DNA from: Cricetomys ansorgei
Taxonomy: Eukaryota; Chordata; Mammalia; Rodentia; Nesomyidae
DNA: 64,000 nt
Assembly (NCBI GenBank): GCA_026225945.1
Contig: JAMJFZ010000107.1
Location: forward strand, 63,019,501-63,083,500
Direction of reading: 5' to 3'
Within the stretch, counting starts at the first letter, position 1. Every line of letters starts with the position of its first letter. The notes under the pieces were generated by a model, which worked only from the letters and a program-made list of their open reading frames with translations, ran no database searches and had not been told where the DNA came from. Of the stretch, positions 33,126 to 45,198 are shown piece by piece. The position numbers and the translations under genes were made by a program.

Positions 33126-33350
33126 CACGCCCTCACAAAGCCTTTCTTCACCGCAGTCACAAAAAGCTTTGTACTAAAGGCTAGACAAGGTGCAGCAGAC
33201 AACTTCAGAGGTTTATGTTTGCAATCAAAGAGAATTCCCTCAAGTAAAAACTGCAAAGGAAGATGTAAGAAATAGCAAAGAATTAAATCACTAAATTAAG
33301 ATGCATTTGCATGACCTGCAAAAAAAAGGTTCAGGAACCAGCGCAGGGGA
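33126..33350 (+). repeat. Divergent direct repeat 1, right copy
   Basis: Second copy of the 31989..32215 segment, 1,137 bp downstream. It contains several small indels relative to the left copy, so the duplication is old. Confidence 0.8.
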
Positions 33351-33907
33351 CGACTGTTAGGAGACAAGAACTGGATTGGGCTGGGTACGAATTGCTACTT
33401 GCCCGAGTCTACAGAACTCACGCAATTCAAGAAGGCAGAGCCTAGGTGGCTTTGGACTTGTCGACTGAACAACGCAAGTGGGGGTGCCTCCTTTGGATTA
33501 CTTGCTACACATCCCTATCCCGCGCCTCCCGTGGACAAGCACGGGGTGTCTTGCTGTGCCTGTGTCTTCAGGTCTTCCTATGGCGCCGTCTACTTCTGAC
33601 GACGGAATTCCCCCAGCAAGTTACCCACCAACTTTTCTCTTCCAGTAGAGGTGAAAGGGTTGGAAAACTACTTAAAGTCACACTTTGCCCATAGTCACCT
33701 CTCTTCTGATACGGGCTTCATGAAGACAGTGTCTGATCTAGGCTGCAACATAGTGACCATGGGCTAGCATTCAGGCAGTGTGACGAAATTAACTGGGAGA
33801 GGAGACCGACTTAGCGATGCTGCTAAACCCCCATGAAGCATCTGCTAGCACGCATTACCACTCTCATCTTATTTCTGTGTTTTCTCGTTTAAAGCGGGTG
33901 CTGCTGA
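33351..33907. other. Unique intronic sequence
   Basis: Somewhat C/G-rich at 33440..33610. No repeat or gene recognised. Confidence 0.5.
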
Positions 33908-34112
33908 AGCTGGAGAGCTGGCTTGGCAGCTACACCTGCTGCTCTCCTAGAGGGCTCTGAAGAAGTGCTAGCACCCGCAGTAGGGTGCTCACAGCCGCTT
34001 GTAATCCAGCTCCAGGGATCTAATGTCCTCTTTAGACTCTATGGGCACCTGCATAGACATGGCATACACTTACACATACTTATAAATAAAAATAAAATCT
34101 TAAAAAAAAAAC
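33908..34112 (+). mobile_element. B2 SINE
   Basis: AGCTGGAGAGCTGGCTTGGCAGC head, B2 body with ATCCAGCTCCAGGGATCTAATGTCC, and an AATAAAAATAAAATCTT-poly(A) tail. Confidence 0.9.
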
Positions 34113-34124
34113 CTGGTGCTGTCA

Positions 34125-34225
34125 AGCTGAGGATGTACTTCAGTGGTAAAACACTTGCTGTTAAAACCACGTGTGAGGCCCTGGGTTCCATTTCTAGTAC
34201 AGACACCAAAACACCAAACAAACAA
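34125..34225 (+). mobile_element. ID SINE
   Basis: AGCTGAGGATGTACTTCAGTGGTAAAACACTTGC...GTGAGGCCCTGGGTTCCATTTCTAGTAC, a diverged tRNA-Ala-like ID element with a CAAACAAAC tail, directly behind a B2. Confidence 0.8.
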
Positions 34226-35867
34226 TAGGCTCTGTTTTAATTACTGAATTCAGAAAAGTCAATGCAGTATTTTCTGGGTTAATTATTAAGTGACTGAAAG
34301 AAATTCAGAGCCAAGTCAGGGTTAGAGGGACTTTGAGAGATCACTTATCTCCTGACTTCAGAGATATTAAAAACATTGCAAATAAATATAAACCCAGGTT
34401 TATATGACTCCAGGGAGAAAAGTTCACATTTTTTTCAGTGCCCATGTTCCCCATTTTATGATACTTTTCTTCCTCATACCTCGTGCAGTGGACATCAGAG
34501 TTGCTTTAGAGGATTGTTAAAATAGTCCTGGACACACACCCCCAACCTCTTCCGAATCACTTGGTCTTGGCAGGCCTGAGAATGTGTATGCCTCACAAGT
34601 TCCCAGACCGTGCCGTGCCAGCCACACCACGGCAGTCACTGTACCTGAACCTCTTCATTGCAAAGGGAAGCAGATCCCGCTGTTCGTCATTCTTTGGATC
34701 GACACACATATGTATTCAAACAAAAAGGCAAGCCGTCACTCAGCCGTTCTTCTCCCTTCCAGGCTAAATAGCAGAGGCTTTCTAACCTCTGGTTGTAGCT
34801 GTACATTCCAGCCCTTGACTTTATTTTATCTTATTTTATTTTTTTTGAGGTTCTTTGTTGAATCTCTCCAAGTTTCTTTCAGACTTAGAGCCAGAACTTG
34901 GGTCAGAGACTGAATGTTTCAGACCCGATCCTTGTGAGCACATTCATCGGTCTTTTGTACACAAGCCTGCCCTGTTAGCTCTCCTGTGTCAGGTGCTTCT
35001 GACTCTTTGTGAGCTGCAGTAATGCCTCACAGACCTTCATAATGCCTCTGAGAAACTCAAGACTCTGCCTTGCAACAACAGATAGAGTTGAACGACAGAA
35101 CAGGGCTAGGTGACATCAGGGAGAGAAAATATAACTAACCTAGAACTTGCGGTCAGGTTTCCAAGTCTAAACAATTTGATAGAAAGGCTGCTTTTTACTT
35201 GTTGGATTAGATCTGAAGCTACCACCCAGCAGTAGTTTCAGGTGAAGAGGAACATCAATGCCCCCTTTGGTGGCAGAAAGGCAGTAAGGACTGGGGGAGG
35301 ACAGCCAGGCCTGGGTGTCACTTACCCCCAGCCGCTGCTGAGGGCAAAGCAGCACCAGGACACCAAAGCCTGTGCCAATCCCATATTGTGAACGCTCAGA
35401 TAAACTGGCCGCCACTATGCCCTCAACTCACCCCACGCTCTCCTTCCCACTCCTCCCTTTTCATATTGTCTTTTTGCCAGTTTGTTTACTGCATGTCAGG
35501 GCCCCTGCTTTTGGCACTGCTGAGGTTTTAGCACGTGAGCTCTCGGCAAGTAGGAACTATGCTCTCTTTGTGTATTGTGTGTGCGAGGTGCTTAGCACAT
35601 GCGGAATAACAGCAGCTATCCCCAGTACTCCCCAGCAACATCGGCATTCTTCCCAGCAGTCAGCTAGTGGCAGGAGTCACACAGGCAAACTGAGTGCTTC
35701 ACTCCGCTCACTCTTCTTCCATTTCAGATAACAGCTGAAAAGAGGCACACCACAACCCTTTTCTGCCAAATTGCCTTTTCAAAGAGAATATTCCAGGGAT
35801 GTGATCACTGAGCAAAGGCAGCCAGTTACAGAATGTTGTTGCAGACAGCCACACAGACAAGCTACTG
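34226..35867. other. Mostly unique intronic sequence
   Basis: Contains one possible MER5-type remnant (34490..34620). The 119- and 109-residue frames here show no protein family. Confidence 0.5.
34490..34620 (+). mobile_element. Possible MER5-type DNA transposon remnant
   Basis: TTAAAATAGTCCTGGACACACACCCCCAACC...GAATCACTTGGTCTTGG...CTGAGAATGTGTATGCCTCACAAGTTCCCAG has the order of phrases seen in MER5 (hAT) relics. It is short and decayed. Confidence 0.4.
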
Positions 35868-35975
35868 GTTAAAGCCCTGGGGTGGGGTCTGGGGAAGTAA
35901 CTCAGAGAGAGAGTGTCTTTGAGTATTTGAGGCCTTGGATTCTGTTCACAGCCCCGCACTAACCAACCAAACAAC
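35868..35975 (+). mobile_element. ID-like SINE
   Basis: CTGGGGAAGTAACTCAGAGAGAGAGTG...TTTGAGGCCTTGGATTCTGTTCACAGCCCC, then (AACCAACC)n. It is a diverged ID core with an A/C-rich tail. Confidence 0.65.
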
Positions 35976-36684
35976 CAACCAGTCAAACAAACCTACAGCA
36001 TGCCAATAGAGGGAAGCCATACAAAAGGCTTCCTGCTAAGCCCTCAGACCTTCAGAGCAGAAGGATATACTCTGCAATTAAAGGGACTGTAAAGTAAACC
36101 TACTCCATCAGCAGCTGTCCTCAGGACAAAGCCTCAGGATAGCTAGATTTAAAGAAGCAAGGACGAAGGTGGGAGGGTGGGCAGCTGGTAAACCCGAGGC
36201 CGGATCCGGACTAGAGGGGGTCCAAGCTGGGCTCTTCCGGTGTGTGGAGGCTGCCCGAGTTGCTCAGCACATGAGCACCCATTTGTGGCCACAGAGTTGA
36301 GCTCTCTGTGAAGTTACATCAGAGCTTCTTTCTACTCATGAGTCATCTCCGACAAGAATCCCTTCATGGGACACAGAGGATACACCCAGCAGTGGGAAGA
36401 ATCATGGTACCACCACTCACATAATTCCACGCCGAGTAAGTCCTCTTCCGCTCACCTGAACCCCTCTTACCACGCAGACTGCACTAAACGCGCTCGGAAA
36501 GTATCCGTGAGCATTTCGGCCATTTGCCCTAGAACACATGCTTCCCACTAACAGATAAACCTCTTTCAGTTACATTAAAAATGGATAAATACTAATCAGC
36601 TTTTCTTTGGGGCGGGATTAAAAAACTACAATGATCAAATTGATTTTAGCTTGACAACTAACACAACTGATGTACACCACCAGA

Positions 36685-36795
36685 CACACTTCGCAGGGGC
36701 CCGGCGGCTCCTTGGGAAGAGCGGAAGGACGGTCAAAAGCTGCGGCGGTCTCGCAATGATGTGCTCCTTATGGAGCATCTGCTGGAACAGATCCC
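36685..36795. other. Small CpG cluster in the repeat-poor block
   Basis: About ten CpGs in 110 bp (TTCGCAGGGGCCCGGCGGC, GAGCGGAAGGACGG, GCTGCGGCGGTCTCGC), flanked by AT-rich DNA. Confidence 0.5.
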
Positions 36796-39452
36796 TCCCG
36801 CTCAGGATGACATTAGTGACTTGCCTGTTATAATTACAGATTTCTCCTGCTCAAAAAGCTAAGCTTCAAAAAATGTTTCTTTCTAAAAATAGCCTAGGAA
36901 TTCAGTTCTATTTTCAATTCTTACATTCTTTTCCTAGTAAATGTACCACTGAAACATTTCTTCTCATTGTTGACACCTTATGTCATTTGTATTTAAAGTC
37001 AGACAACACATAACAACAAAGAGGCCTTTAAGTTCAAGTTCTGCAAAATGGGAAAACGGCATTCACAATACAAATCCTGAGTTTGTCTCCCTCTTTGCTT
37101 ACAGATAGAGACGTGGGAACACAACCATTTCATTAAAAAGCCACATTCCTAGAGTGGCTGTAATATGCATGTCAACCAATAGAGAAACTTATTTCTGTTT
37201 CTGTGATATAGACAAGTTGCTTGACTTGAAAACACACTACTTTAAATGTAAACATAGTTCAAACTATGTGTTTAATGTAAAAGAACACTGAATCTTCTGT
37301 TTGCTTCAGTCTAGATTTAAGTTGGTACTGACCAAACTGAAGAGCAGTTAAGAGCTTAAGACACCTTGGGTAACTAAACCAACCAGAGGATGCGTAAATC
37401 ACTCTCTAAAACCTTCTTCCTAAATGGATTTTTATATTTCTTTGGGAGGATAAAGGTCTACTTTTAAGCACAAATTTCTCCTTTAAAAAGATGCTCTCCA
37501 TTTATACATTTAGCAAGGTAACACTTGATATCCTAGTTTCTACAGCATATGTAACCCTTGAGAGAGGTGTAACAGGAATTAACTTTTAACATGTCTTCCC
37601 CAAACAGTTACCGTCATAGAAAAGAAAGCTTAGAGACATTGTAACATTTCTGTGTAGCTAGAAACCATTTCTACTAAGCTAACATTATAGCATTCAAAAT
37701 AAGGGCTAGTCTACTCTTTTTTTAATTACAAATAACCAAGGATCAAATCCTTTCTCCAGGAAAGGCTGGGAAGGTCACGGTGCTCACAGCAGCACACATG
37801 CAGAGAAAAGGCTCCACCACCACTCTCTCATGGCCCCGTTGCAGCACCGACTCTAGTTTTTCCCAAAGCATATAAAATTACCATGACAGTCACTTTAGGA
37901 AGATTTAAGGTACAAAGAACAAAGAGAAGTCTTAAAAATTCCCAGAATACTCACAAGTAGTTTGAAAGGAAATCTGAACCACAATTCTTCAGAAGTCTGC
38001 TCTCCGGATCATAAACACAATCCGAAGTCTAAAATAGATACCTATCACATCAAGCCCAGAAGTCACATTTCAGCTCCCTAACTTCTACTCGGGTAAACAG
38101 TTTTACAACTCATAGAACAAACGCTGGCTAAAATTAACTGCAGCCAAGCAGCAGGCAGGAACACGCTGGTTTGCATCATGTGGGCCGGGATTTATTCACT
38201 AGGACAACACTGGTGTCCTCTTTAATGGGAAACCGGCCAAGGGGTGTGCCCTGCTAAACAACGCACAGCATCGTGATTACACTAATTACTGAATTCAGTT
38301 GCACACTGCTAACTTACTCTAAGTCGGTTCTGCAAGTTCCGACAGAGGAGCGTAATAAGGTCTTGTCCATAACAGGCAGGCGCTTGATGTTTAAGCACAT
38401 TCGTATCAGACAACTTTGGCAACAAGGTGGCAGCACTGCCTACTCTTTGTGGGGCGTCTGGTGAGAGTGCCCACTTGCTCTCTGCTTTTCTTCTGTATTT
38501 CCCAAGGAGGTGCTATGAGGACACACGTTCACTTAAGATACAAAATCCACAACTGAGAGCAAACACCTCCAGTTTACAGAATGCACTTTGAAGTGCCTTT
38601 CACTGCGTGGCTACAACTGGAAAACGGTCCTCCACTGGAACAATGGTCGTTCTCAGAGCAAACTGAAACCCAAGCAAACAGTTCAAGACTCCAAAAACAC
38701 AGCTAACACTTACAAGAAAAGGAGAACACAAAGCATCGTTTAAAAAACACAAATGCTCTCTATAATGATGGCTTAGAACAAGGGCACAGTCAGTTTAGCA
38801 CCTACAGTGGACGACTCGGACTGGCTTGCTCTGGCGTTTTACTTCAGGTGGCACACTTTGCCCTGACTGGACACTTCATCAATCAAACCCCCAGTCACGC
38901 TCCTTCCAATAGACACAAAGGAATCCAGTAACTCAAATGCAACTGTGTTTTCCGTCTCCCTCCAAACCCCCTACAGCATGACTCCCTGTTAACCACACAC
39001 TTAAAATCCTACACACCTTTTCAGAGCTATTAGTTTTCCTAATTATGAAAAATCATGTTAGCTTAGACTTCAGATTTACTGTGGACAACACTCCAAACTC
39101 GAGTCCAGGTCCAGGTCAGTATTTCCCTCTACAGCACTGTGTCTAAGGATCATTAAACACATCCAGACTCTTACAAAGCACAGCCCACTTGGGACAAGCA
39201 TGCCAAAAATTGCCAATGGTTAGCGTTCGCTGGCATCAACTGGTAAGCGCTAACACAATCTTCCTCGCGTTGTTTATAACACTGCTGGCTGCACACCTGA
39301 CATCCTATCCCCATGCCCGATGCCCGAGCTAGTTAGATGCAGAGAGGACACGTCGTCCACCACTCTGTAAGGGCAGTTGCTGTGTGCTCCGTCATTTCAA
39401 AGTCCCAGAGGATGGATGTTGTCATCCTGTGATGAAAGAAAATAAGTCATAC

Positions 39453-39477
39453 TAATCGGAGGGCTAACCTCCGATTA
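39453..39477. repeat. Perfect 10-bp hairpin
   Basis: TAATCGGAGG and CCTCCGATTA separated by a 5-base loop (GCTAA), with no mismatch. Confidence 0.95.
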
Positions 39478-40133
39478 ATGCAATTGTTTTCAGCAAACTT
39501 ACTCTAGAATTCTTAATGCCAAAAGAGGACATTGTGAGGCTAATTTTGACAAAATTACTATTATCCAAAAATGCCTGTGTTCAGTAGAAAGGTCTCATGG
39601 CCAAATGTTTTTTCTGCTCTCTTCTAGTAAGAAAAGCTGCATTGACCTACACGTCAGATTTTGCACTGTAGAAGATCCAGATTGCACTGTAAGGTCTATT
39701 TTGAAGCAAGGGATACTGAGCAATTCTCTAGTTCCTCCTATGTCCAATACAGTAAGCATGACCCTGCTGTTTCCCTCAACAGCCGCCACACCTGCTTGAA
39801 ACGCAAGAACCAAAACCCATGGAGAAAATAGTGCACCCTCTAATTTACTGTAGACACGTGACTGCTTCCTCTTCAGTAGTGGAAAGAAAAAAAAAGAACC
39901 CTGCATGTTTGTTCTAGGTCTAGAAAAGGAGTATCAAACCCTTGACTCTGCAACACAATATGGTTATCTGCAAAGTTCACGCTGGAGGATGTGTAATCGA
40001 GATTTTTTGTTTCAGAAAAACCTCATATTTTAAATAAATTTACAAGTTTGTATTGGGCCATATTCCTAGAGATCCTTGGGCTGTATTTGTCCTCAGGGAT
40101 TCAAAGACTGAAGATTTTGTATTCTGAACTTCT

Positions 40134-40154
40134 AAAAAAAAAAAAAAAAAAAAA
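40134..40154 (+). repeat. Poly-A run of 21
   Basis: Uninterrupted A tract with no recognisable SINE body in front of it. Confidence 0.95.
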
Positions 40155-42059
40155 TGTCCTGTGTTCACTGTGTACTTTCTGGAGTGCTAATTTTTTTTTT
40201 CGTAATGTTATCAAAAAAGGGGTCTGTGACCCCAGAGAGTAAAGAGCACTCAGGCTAACCTGGTCACACTGAGGGAGGAATCGAATGCTAAGGAAAACCA
40301 AGGAACTAGACAGGTAGAGGGTAGAGGAAGATCACTGAGTAAGTGTTAAAAAAATGATAAATAAACCAAAAGAAGGGATGGGAAATAGGAAAGAAAAATT
40401 AGGCTTGGTGTTCAGTTACAATATGGGGGACAATTTTGGCAGGCTCCTGCTCTGGAGCTAGGCGAGGGGACAAGGGTGAAAGAGAAAGTCTAGGTGGTCA
40501 AGGTCACATTTTAGTGTCGTGTCAGGTAAGAGAGCATGGCTCAGTTTTTAAATGATGCTTGTCTTCTGATGGAATTTAAAATTTATGTTCTAGAATAAAT
40601 TAACATTCTGTATTTTATTTTGGAGCTTTTAAGAGTCATGGATCACGAAGAGATAAAATATTCCAAAATATCTAAAAATTATATCTAGAGACAGCAACAT
40701 GCTTTCTATTCTGAGCGCTTTATATTTGATCCAGATATTGAAAGGGGAAATTTTCAGGGTTCACCATGATTCCACGCCTTAACAAAGTGAATGTTTAAGG
40801 GGGGGGAAGTACCAACCCTTAAGGGAAGAGATTCATTGGATAGAAGCTCTGGGGTTCAAATGTAAGGTCCCTATGGGCTACGTGACCTCGGGGACTTTGC
40901 TGACCTCTGTGTCTGTTTCCTCATATGTTAAATGGTGACAATAATGCTGACATCAAAGGACAGTAGAGCTCCAGGAGATGACGTCCAACACTGGTTCACA
41001 GGTGCTTTCAACAAATGCTGTGGCAACATGACTATGTCTCATCAATGGAGCACCCGGTGAAGATCAATCAGGTATTTAATGAGGATCACGCTTCTAAAGC
41101 TCAAAGCTTCAAAACATGAAGAGTTGAAAGAAATGTCAAATGATTGTTAAGTATCCCAAGGAAACCTGGGGTTTGCGAATGCTCTTAAAACCCTGTTACT
41201 GCAGTAGCCTCTTTAATTTTCCTCTATTACAACCCCCAACATGCCTAGCCTTGGTGGAATTAGAACTGCGGACACTGGCTAGACAGGAGCTCACGCTTGT
41301 TAGACTGTTGTCATTTACTATTTACTCCAGCCTCACTACTGGGCGGTCCCTTCCCATGCTGACTCTGGCTTGGCTATAAGAAAGATAGCAAACGGTACCC
41401 AGAGCCTTGTTTTTAAGACAATATATCACTCTTTAGTCCACTATAACTGTGGTGTTTTAGCCTCCCAAGTTGTGGAATCACCAGTGTGTGTCACCAGCAC
41501 CAGCCTATGAGTGCCTCATTATGCAGCAGGAGCTCACTAACACACAAATCCATCCTAGCCTCCCAAATGATCACACTGGCATTATCCACAGAACACTTCG
41601 GTCATGAGTTAAGAGTGTCATTTATATACACACAAACGCAGAACTCTAACAAATTAAACAGCCTTTCTTCATCATTCTTCTTCTGTTGGTTAAAAAAGAT
41701 GTACATAGCAAACTCAAGACAAACAAACAAACAAACAACCTCTGATAAATAGCTACTTTGTCAGAGTTCTGTGATGTAATTTGCATCAGGACTTGGCGTT
41801 GGTACCAGTTACTGCTGGTACTCAAATGCTTATTTCATTATTATTAAAACTTTTTGAAGCAATTGTTTTATTTTAATCTCGATTTTACTTACAAAAATAT
41901 ATGTAGTTGAAAATGTTTTCATCATAGTACCTATATTTTTCATATTTTAAAAATTTTATTTACTGATAATTTCATATATGCATACAACAGAATATGCTCA
42001 TATACAAGTTAATTTTTTAAAGTATACTAGAATTCAATTGGGAAAATTATACTACATAT

Positions 42060-42277
42060 CAGTGGGTTTCGACCTTCCTAATGCTGGGACCTTTTAATAC
42101 CGTCCCTCATGTTGTGGTGACCCCCAACCATAAAATTATTTTTGTTGCTGTACTGTAATTTTGCTACTGTTATGAATCATAATGTAAATACCTGATATGC
42201 AGCTAGTCTAGGGCGACCCCTGTGAAAGGGTCATTTAACCCTCAAAGGGATCACAACCCACAGGTTGAGAACCATGG
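42060..42277 (-). mobile_element. hAT-type non-autonomous DNA transposon (URR1-like), with target duplication
   Basis: About 218 bp beginning CAGTGGGTTTCGACCTTCC and ending GGTTGAGAACCATGG, degenerate terminal inverted repeats of the CAGTGGTTCTCAACC type. The interior reads CCCCCAACCATAAAATTATTTTTG and GGTCATTTAACCCTCAAAGGG. It is flanked by CTACATAT (42052..42059) and CTACAAAT (42278..42285), a 7-of-8 match, as expected for hAT insertion. The name is from memory. Confidence 0.82.
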
Positions 42278-42951
42278 CTACAAATAGTCAGGCACCTAAC
42301 ATTTTTGAGCCATCGATTCTTGCTATTTCAAAACTTGCAAGCATTTTCAAGAAGTGTGTGAACAGCAAGATGCCTGTGACAGCGTTTGCCTTTAGGAACG
42401 TTACAATTTGAGTCAGGACAGTGCACATAAACCTTATCCATATAAAGGAGTAAGCTTCCCAAAGGGTAAGAATGCTTTCCAAGGGGAACGTAAGAAAAGA
42501 AGCTTCCAGGTACACTAACTAGAAAAGGCATTTTGGAGGAAATGACACTTGAACTGAGGCTTCTGCAAGCTGACTAGGTTTTCAGTAGCAAAATAATAAG
42601 GAACATTACTCAGAAGCGAGAGAGGCAACCATGAGGGAGAAATGACAGACTAGGTTCAGATTCCAGCTCCTTCAACTAATGTCATTTTGACCACTGCTAA
42701 GTTACTTGAGTTCTCCAAATCTGTGCCAAGAGGTATTCAACGAGAGGGTAGGGGTCTCGGCAAGTGCCTCAGTCTCACCATCTCTAGTGAGGATGACACT
42801 CAGGGATGCCTACAGTGCGACTATGAAGGGGAAATGAGTGGTCTCTGTAAAGCATGCACAAGAGTGTCTGGTATTTTGTTAAACCATGCACAGTGAGGTA
42901 GAGAGATGGTAGATGAAGGTATAGATGGATAGATCCTCTCTCTCTCTCTCC

Positions 42952-43022
42952 TCTGTGAGGGAACCCAGGGCCTTGAACATGCTAGGCAAAGGTCCTACCA
43001 CTGAATTACATATCCAGTTCTA
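42952..43022 (-). mobile_element. ID-like SINE
   Basis: GGAACCCAGGGCCTTGAACATGCTAGGCAAAGG...CCACTGAATTACATATCCAG is the reverse complement of an ID element. (CT)n and GATA-like simple repeats precede it. Confidence 0.8.
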
Positions 43023-43061
43023 GACAGATATAGACGCATGTGAATCTAAGTGTGTAGATAC

Positions 43062-43287
43062 AATTTTTTAAAAGTATTTATTTTATGTGTAAGTATGTAT
43101 GCCTGAGGATTTGTATGTGTACCAAATATGTTCAGGAGTCCACAGAGGCCTGAAAGGGCATCAGATCCCCTGGAACTAGAATCATAGGCAGTTGTGAGCC
43201 TCTACATAGGTTCTAGGAATGGAAGTTGGGTCCCCTGCTAGAGCAGCAAGTGCTCCTCCTAACTACTGAGCCACCTCTCCAGCCTCA
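43062..43287 (-). mobile_element. B2 SINE
   Basis: Reverse-complement B2: TTTATTTTATGTGTAAGTATG, GGGCATCAGATCCCCTGGAAC, CTACTGAGCCACCTCTCCAGCC. Confidence 0.92.
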
Positions 43288-43826
43288 TGCTGATACAGTT
43301 GTATCAGAACGCTATCTGGCAGTAGGAGGTGCTGAACACATTCTAATGCTCCCCTCTCCTCCTTTGTCTCACACTCACAGATACTTACATTTGAGTACAA
43401 GCCTCAAATATGTTTCCCTGTTTCTCAACACCAGCCCCTTCAGTTAAAAGAAGTAAGCGCATGCTCTGTGCTGAGGCTGGTGGTTTCCTCCTTTCTCTAC
43501 AGGGCAACCATTCTGTTCTTGACAGTACAGACTGCTGTGCGTGACACTGCTACAGAGACGTGGCCACCGGTTTGAAAAAGCGGGGAGCAAATGGAACAAA
43601 CATAGGCTTTCAAATCCAACCTTAATTCCTGTAATTTATTGTTCTTTAAGCTAAGGTAAGACAAGGACTCTTAAATGTACTGTAATTTGAGATTCGGAAG
43701 CAAAATCAGTCATCAGATTTAAAGCCACAGAAATTCAGAAAGTAGATTACCAAAGGCTTCTTACTTTCAGACTAATTTTACTTGAAGTAGTTTGAGCTTC
43801 TAACTAAAATCTCTTCCTCCCCCCGT
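43288..43826. other. Unique intronic sequence
   Basis: About 540 bp with no recognised element, immediately before the GT array. Confidence 0.5.
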
Positions 43827-45127
43827 GTATATGTGAGTGCCTGTGAATGTATACAGGTGAGACTGTGTGTGAACGTGTGAGTATGTGTGTTAGTGTGTGT
43901 GTATGGTGTGTATATATATGTATGTGTGTGTGTGTGTGGTGTGTGTGTGTGTGTGGTGTGTATGTGTGTGTGTGTGAGTGTATGCGTGTGTGGTGTGTAT
44001 ATGTATGTGTGTGGTGTGTATATATATGTATGTGTGTGTGTGGTGTGTGTGTGTGTGGTGTGTGTGTGTGTGTGTGTGGTGTGTATATGTGTGTGTGTGA
44101 GTGTATGCGTGTGTGGTGTGTATATGTATGTGTGTGGTGTGTATATGTATGTGTGTGTGTGTGTGGTGTGTGTGTGTGTGTGGTGTGTATATGTATGTGT
44201 GTGGTGTGTATATGTATGTGTGTGGTGTGTATATGTATGTGTGTGTGTGTGGTGTGTGTGTGTGTGTGTGGTGTATATGTATGTGTGTGGTGTGTGTGTG
44301 TGTGTGGTGTGTATATGTATGTGTGTGGTGTGTATATGTGTGTGTGTGTGGTGTGTGTGTGGTGTGTGTGTGTGTGGTGTGTATATGTATGTGAGTGTGA
44401 ATGTATGTGTGGTGTGTATATGTATGCGTGTGTGTGTGTATGTGTGTGTGTGGTGTGTGTGTGTATGTGTGTGTGTGGTGTGTATATGTATGTGTGTGAG
44501 TGTGTGTGGTGTGTATATGTATGTGTGTGAGTGTGTGTGGTGTGTATATGTATGTGTGTGTGTGTATGTGTGTGTGTGAGTGTGTGCGTATGTGTGTGTG
44601 TGGTGTGTATATGTATGTGTGTGGTGTGTGTGTGTGTGGTGTGTATATGTATGTGTGTGAGTGTGTGTGGTGTGTATATGTATGTGTGTGTGTGTGTGTG
44701 TGTGGTGTGTATATGTATGTGTGTATGTGTGTGTGGTGTGTATATGTGTATGTGTGTGTGTACGTGTGTGTGGTGTGTATATGTATGTGAGTGTGTGTGT
44801 GGTGTGTATATGTATGTGTGTGTGTATGTGTGTGTGTGGTGTGTATATGTATGTGTGTATGTGTGTGTGGTGTGTATATGTGTATGTGAGTGTGTGTGTG
44901 GTGTGTATATGTATGTGTGTGTGTATGTGTGTGTGTGGTGTGTATATGTGTGTGTGTACGTGTGTGTGGTGTGTATATGTATGTGAGTGTGTGTGTGGTG
45001 TGTATATGTATGTGTGTGTGTATGTGTGTGTGTGGTGTGTATATGTATGTGTGTATGTGTGTGGTGTGTGTGTGTGAGTGTATGTGTGTGAGGTGTGTAT
45101 ATGTATGTGTGTGAGTGTGTGTGTGTG
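43827..45127 (+). repeat. 1.3-kb compound GT array
   Basis: Nearly pure T/G (C/A on the other strand) with A only in TATATGTATG-type breaks. The phrase GGTGTGTATATGT recurs more than thirty times with variable spacing of roughly 20-70 bp, so the array has higher-order structure and not just (GT)n. Alternating purine-pyrimidine makes Z-DNA likely. The long His/Thr and Cys/Val frames (to 458 residues) are artefacts. Confidence 0.97.
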
Positions 45128-45129
45128 TT

Positions 45130-45198
45130 GCCGGAAATTGAATCCAGGACATCATGGATGCTTAAGTGCCCTACCACCACACTACGACCCCAGCCCTG
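45130..45198 (-). mobile_element. ID/B4-type fragment abutting the GT array
   Basis: GCCGGAAATTGAATCCAGGACATCATGGATGCTTAAG...CTACGACCCCAGCCC is the reverse complement of an ID-like head. The array lies exactly where the tail of this SINE would be, so it may have seeded the array. Confidence 0.7.

Larger units (their letters stand above)
35976..42059. other. Repeat-poor 6-kb intronic block
   Basis: I recognise almost no SINE or L1 sequence here, in contrast with the rest of the window. It contains a small CpG cluster (36685..36795), a perfect 10-bp hairpin (39453..39477), a poly-A run (40134..40154) and an AT-rich end. It is a reasonable place to look for conserved regulatory DNA, but no specific element can be named. 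Confidence 0.5.

Noticed and set aside
36685..36795. CpG cluster considered as the Slc20a2 promoter
   Set aside because: Only about 110 bp, AT-rich surroundings, and no good donor recognised on the minus strand; kept only as a minor feature.
43804..45180. 458-residue minus frame and several long plus frames in the GT array
   Set aside because: They consist only of His/Thr/Tyr or Cys/Val periodic residues generated by (GT)n; no start context, splice signals or domain.
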